Source: Verrucomicrobiota bacterium
GTDB lineage: Bacteria; Verrucomicrobiota; Verrucomicrobiia; Opitutales; UBA953
Length of the DNA: 35,285 nt
Direction of reading: 5' to 3'
Assembly: GCA_030831965.1 (NCBI GenBank)
Contig: JAURJZ010000012.1
Span: forward strand, 1-35,285
Shown here piece by piece: positions 33,417 to 35,285 of the stretch (its first letter is position 1; the number at the start of each line of letters is the position of its first letter). The notes beneath the pieces are model-generated. The model searched no databases. It saw nothing but the letters and a program-made list of their open reading frames with translations, and was not told the origin of the DNA. A program made the position numbers and the translations under genes.

Positions 33417-33501
33417 GCCGATTTTTGGGCAGGACCAGGCCCGACCTTGGCGGATTGAGCGCAAGGACCCCCTCCGCCGCAGCTTGGCACAGGGGGTGTT
33501 A

Positions 33502-33507
33502 TAGGTC
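33502..33507 (+). promoter_or_regulatory. Candidate -10 box of the TorF porin gene
   Basis: TAGGTC ends 7 bases before the ATG at 33515, as for other genes here. The nearest -35-like element, TTGGCA (33484-33489), is only 12 bases upstream. That element also matches the -24 half of a sigma-54 site, with GT instead of GC at the -12 position. A 6-bp inverted repeat (CCCCCT at 33468, AGGGGG at 33491) overlaps. Confidence 0.3.
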
Positions 33508-33514
33508 AGGTGCC

Positions 33515-34207
33515 ATGAAGCACACCATCCACACCCTCCCCATCCTCCTCGCCGCCTCGGCCCTTGCCCAGACGGCACCTGCGCCCGCTCCGGCCAAGTC
33601 GGCGTGGACGCAGACCCACAACCTGGCCCTCGCCACGGACTACATCTTCCGCGGCGTCACCCAGATCGGCGGCGATGGCATCGCCTTCTCCGGGGGCACC
33701 GATGTGAGCCACACCTCCGGGTTCTCCGCCGGCATCTGGGCGGCCAACCAGACCTGGACGCCCGACGTCGGCTCCGGTCTCGAGGTTGATGTCTACGCGG
33801 GCTACACCGCCAGCCTCGGCGACCTCGCCGTGTCCCTCGGCGTGATCAGCTACCACTACCAGGGATACAATGCGGCCAACACGACCGAGGCCAGCCTCGG
33901 GCTCGCGGCCCACGGCCTCTCGGTGAAGTATTCCAGCTCCCTGACCGACTACTTCGACTTCGTCGACTCCTCCGGCGTCGGGTACCTCGATGTCAGCTAT
34001 TCGGTCACCGCCAGCGACCTCACCCTCGGCCTTCACTACGGGGCGACCTTCGGCGAGGGCTCCCAGGAATCCTACAACGACTACAAGGTCTCGCTCTCGT
34101 ATCCCCTCGGCGGCTACACCGCGACGCTCGCCTACACCGACACCGACGGCTTCGACTCCATCGAGGAGTCGGACGAGCTGGTCTTCTCCCTGTCCCGCAC
34201 CTTCTAA
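33515..34207 (+). CDS. TorF family putative outer-membrane porin
   Basis: The product has 230 residues with a signal peptide (cleavage likely after SALA, near residue 18) and then a beta-barrel pattern of alternating hydrophobic residues. The opening strand, NLALATDYIFRGVTQIGGDGIAFSGGTDVSH, is the hallmark of the TorF/Gcw_chp family. The protein ends in a terminal Phe (FSLSRTF), as expected for barrel assembly in the outer membrane. A role in solute passage is assumed and the substrate is unknown. It is not clearly co-transcribed with the gene upstream. A hairpin terminator follows. Confidence 0.88.
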   Translation: MKHTIHTLPILLAASALAQTAPAPAPAKSAWTQTHNLALATDYIFRGVTQIGGDGIAFSGGTDVSHTSGFSAGIWAANQTWTPDVGSGLEVDVYAGYTASLGDLAVSLGVISYHYQGYNAANTTEASLGLAAHGLSVKYSSSLTDYFDFVDSSGVGYLDVSYSVTASDLTLGLHYGATFGEGSQESYNDYKVSLSYPLGGYTATLAYTDTDGFDSIEESDELVFSLSRTF

Positions 34208-34230
34208 GGTCGGCAGGGGCTCATAGCACC

Positions 34231-34261
34231 GGGGGCGCGTCCGCGAGGGCGCGCCCCCTTT
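34231..34261 (+). terminator. Rho-independent terminator after the TorF gene
   Basis: A perfect 9-bp stem, GGGGGCGCG (34231-34239) with CGCGCCCCC (34250-34258), encloses a 10-base loop and is followed by TTT. It lies 24 bases beyond the TorF stop, before the convergent acyltransferase gene. The T-run is short. It is the only convincing terminator in the window. Confidence 0.75.
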
Positions 34262-34269
34262 CGCTTGCG

Positions 34270-34923
34270 CTAGTCGCCCGAGAGTTCCGAAAGGCGGGCC
34301 CCGAGACGCTCGCAGGCGATGCCGGTCTCCTCGCTGACAAGCTGGCCGGCGGCCTCGAGGGTCAGGTCCACCCTCGAGAAGGGGACGGGAAGGGCGAAAC
34401 GGTCCCAGCTTCGCAGCCTCCAGGCTGAATGGTAGCGGATGCCGAGAAGCATCAGCGGGCGACCCGTCAGCCGGGCCAGCTGCAAGGCCCCCGGCTTGAA
34501 TTCCCGGCGAGGCCCCTTGGGGCCGTCCGGGGTTATGCCCGCATGGCCGCCCGACCGCACCGCCCTCGCCAGCGCGATGAGCGCCTCCGTGCCCCTGCCT
34601 GAGCTGGAACCCCGCGCGCAGCGGATGCCCATCAGGGAGTAGAAGGCGGTGAGCCAGCCGCCGTCCTTGCTCGCGCTGACCAGGGCGTAGCTTGGGCGTC
34701 GAAGAAAGCGCTGGGTCACCACGGGGACGAAGAACAACCGGTCATGCCACAGGACGAGGATCGAGGGCCCGCCGTGCAGCTCCTCGACCTCGCGGAAGCC
34801 CTTGGCGGCGGCGACCCTGAGGGTGGCCAGCCAAAGGCGGAGGACGAGGGCCAAGGGGGCGACCCATAGCCAGTGCCACCAGCGGACCGTCCGGGGGTGG
34901 CTGGTGGCTGACGGTTCCGTCAT
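34270..34923 (-). CDS. Lysophospholipid acyltransferase family protein (DUF374)
   Basis: This protein of 217 residues has an N-terminal membrane anchor (WWHWLWVAPLALVLRLWL, about 15-32) and then the DUF374 pattern: ILVLWHDRLFFVP, ALVSASKDGGWLTAFYSLMG, CARGSSSGRGTEAL and ITPDGPKGPRREFKPGALQLARLTG. Members transfer acyl chains to lipid A or related glycolipids, or act in phospholipid synthesis; the exact acceptor is unknown. The reaction would take place at the inner-membrane cytoplasmic face. It follows the Nudix gene by 31 bases. A TTGAAA box lies 35 bases before the ATG, inside a hairpin, but the -10 (CGTCTC) is poor. Confidence 0.85.
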   Translation of the reverse strand: MTEPSATSHPRTVRWWHWLWVAPLALVLRLWLATLRVAAAKGFREVEELHGGPSILVLWHDRLFFVPVVTQRFLRRPSYALVSASKDGGWLTAFYSLMGIRCARGSSSGRGTEALIALARAVRSGGHAGITPDGPKGPRREFKPGALQLARLTGRPLMLLGIRYHSAWRLRSWDRFALPVPFSRVDLTLEAAGQLVSEETGIACERLGARLSELSGD

Positions 34924-34944
34924 GGGAGGAGAGACGCAGAAGAC

Positions 34945-34964
34945 GCGGGCTTTTTCAAGCCCGC
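34945..34964. repeat. Hairpin over the Nudix stop codon
   Basis: GCGGGCTT (34945-34952) and AAGCCCGC (34957-34964) form an 8-bp stem around a 4-base loop. On the minus strand the Nudix TGA falls in the loop and 3' stem edge. No T-run follows on that strand, so it is a poor terminator. It may limit readthrough into the acyltransferase gene or affect its start. Confidence 0.5.
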
Positions 34965-35285
34965 GACGGGAGCCCCAGGGCGGCGCGAACGGCGGGCCGG
35001 GCCATCAGGTGCCGGAAGGAGGCGGCGAACAGTCCCGGCTGGGCCCGCGACCAGGCGTCGGCCTCCGCCGGCGTGCGCCACAGGAGCGCGTCGACCTCCG
35101 GGGCGTGGATCCGGAACGGGCGGTCGCCGCGCAGCAGGAAGACCTCGACGAACTCGTGGCCAGTCCCGGGATGGGCCGGAACGGCGTCGACGCGCGCCAG
35201 CATCGCGGGCGCGACCTCGACGCCGTTCTCCTCCCGGAGCTCGCGGACCATGGCGGGCAGGTAATCCTCCCCGGCGTCGAGATGC
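34955..35285 (-). CDS. Nudix hydrolase, C-terminal part (runs off window)
   Basis: The 5' end lies beyond base 35285; about 109 residues are visible, from HLDAGEDYLPAMVREL. The Nudix box is present from its second half: E-x7-REL-REENGV, with the Glu pair that binds Mg. The first Gly of the box lies just outside. The following HEFVEVFLLRGDRPFRIHAPEVDALLWRT resembles the isopentenyl-diphosphate-isomerase-like Nudix group (YfcD type), which acts on small diphosphates. An internal ATG at 35251 would give only a fragment without the first Glu and is not the start. The reaction cannot be given more precisely. Confidence 0.8.
   Translation of the reverse strand, partial: HLDAGEDYLPAMVRELREENGVEVAPAMLARVDAVPAHPGTGHEFVEVFLLRGDRPFRIHAPEVDALLWRTPAEADAWSRAQPGLFAASFRHLMARPAVRAALGLPSRA

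Noticed and set aside
33484-33499. Sigma-54 promoter before the TorF porin
   Set aside because: The -24 half (TTGGCAC) is good but the -12 half reads GT where GC is nearly invariant, and no activator site or sigma-54 gene is visible. It is kept only as a note.
34945-34964. Hairpin as a strong terminator for the Nudix gene
   Set aside because: The stem overlaps the stop codon and no T-run follows on the minus strand.

Overview
The window is GC-rich, about 70% by eye, and carries 37 packed protein genes, two of them cut by the window ends. I see no rRNA, tRNA, CRISPR array or insertion sequence, and no gene-free stretch longer than 300 bases. A Minf_1886-family protein (a family largely restricted to Verrucomicrobia and Planctomycetes), a DUF5703 protein, a DUF5069 protein, an exosortase and a LutABC-linked rhamnose operon together suggest a Gram-negative member of the Verrucomicrobiota, perhaps near Opitutales. 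TorF porin, UppP, MurJ, a DUF374 acyltransferase and an AmiD-like lipoprotein fit a diderm envelope. The genus cannot be named from this sequence alone.

Layout. 1-1150 (minus): start of a secreted DUF5703 protein, preceded by an ADP-ribosylglycohydrolase. 1249-2595: a Minf_1886 protein converging on uppP. 2698-8217 (plus): trpB-yicC, then an HU/IHF gene, hisS and murJ. 8214-9472 (minus): a DUF5069 protein and an AmiD-like amidase lipoprotein. 9659-17686 (plus): a seven-gene operon of DeoR-type regulator, class II aldolase, rhamnulokinase, bifunctional rhamnulose-1-phosphate aldolase/lactaldehyde dehydrogenase and lutABC. 17691-20526 (minus): a YHYH protein and speA. 20628-26110: repair, iron-sulfur, flavin, MenH-like, HisC, RmlD-like and LipM-like genes on both strands. 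26112-28649 (minus): mutS. 28744-32943 (plus): two oligopeptide ABC ATPases, an exosortase and glycogen synthase. 32991-34207: a GxxExxY-family protein and a TorF porin. 34270-35285 (minus): a DUF374 acyltransferase and a truncated Nudix hydrolase.

How the genes work together. The clearest pathway is deoxy-sugar catabolism. RhaB phosphorylates L-rhamnulose. The fused aldolase/dehydrogenase splits the phosphate into DHAP and L-lactaldehyde and oxidises the aldehyde to L-lactate. LutABC then takes lactate to pyruvate. The isomerase and transporter are not in the window. A second complete class II aldolase in the operon suggests a related sugar such as fucose may be handled too. The regulator promoter and the divergent amidase promoter overlap on an AT-rich palindrome, a natural operator candidate.

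The most unusual signal is in the promoters. For most genes that head a transcription unit, a TTG-type -35 box begins 34-37 bases before the start codon and the candidate -10 box ends 6-8 bases before it. Transcription would then start at or within a base or two of the start codon, implying leaderless mRNAs as a common mode. Shine-Dalgarno motifs are nearly absent. Convergent genes abut by 1-4 bases, and two pairs share a palindromic CTAG as both stop codons.
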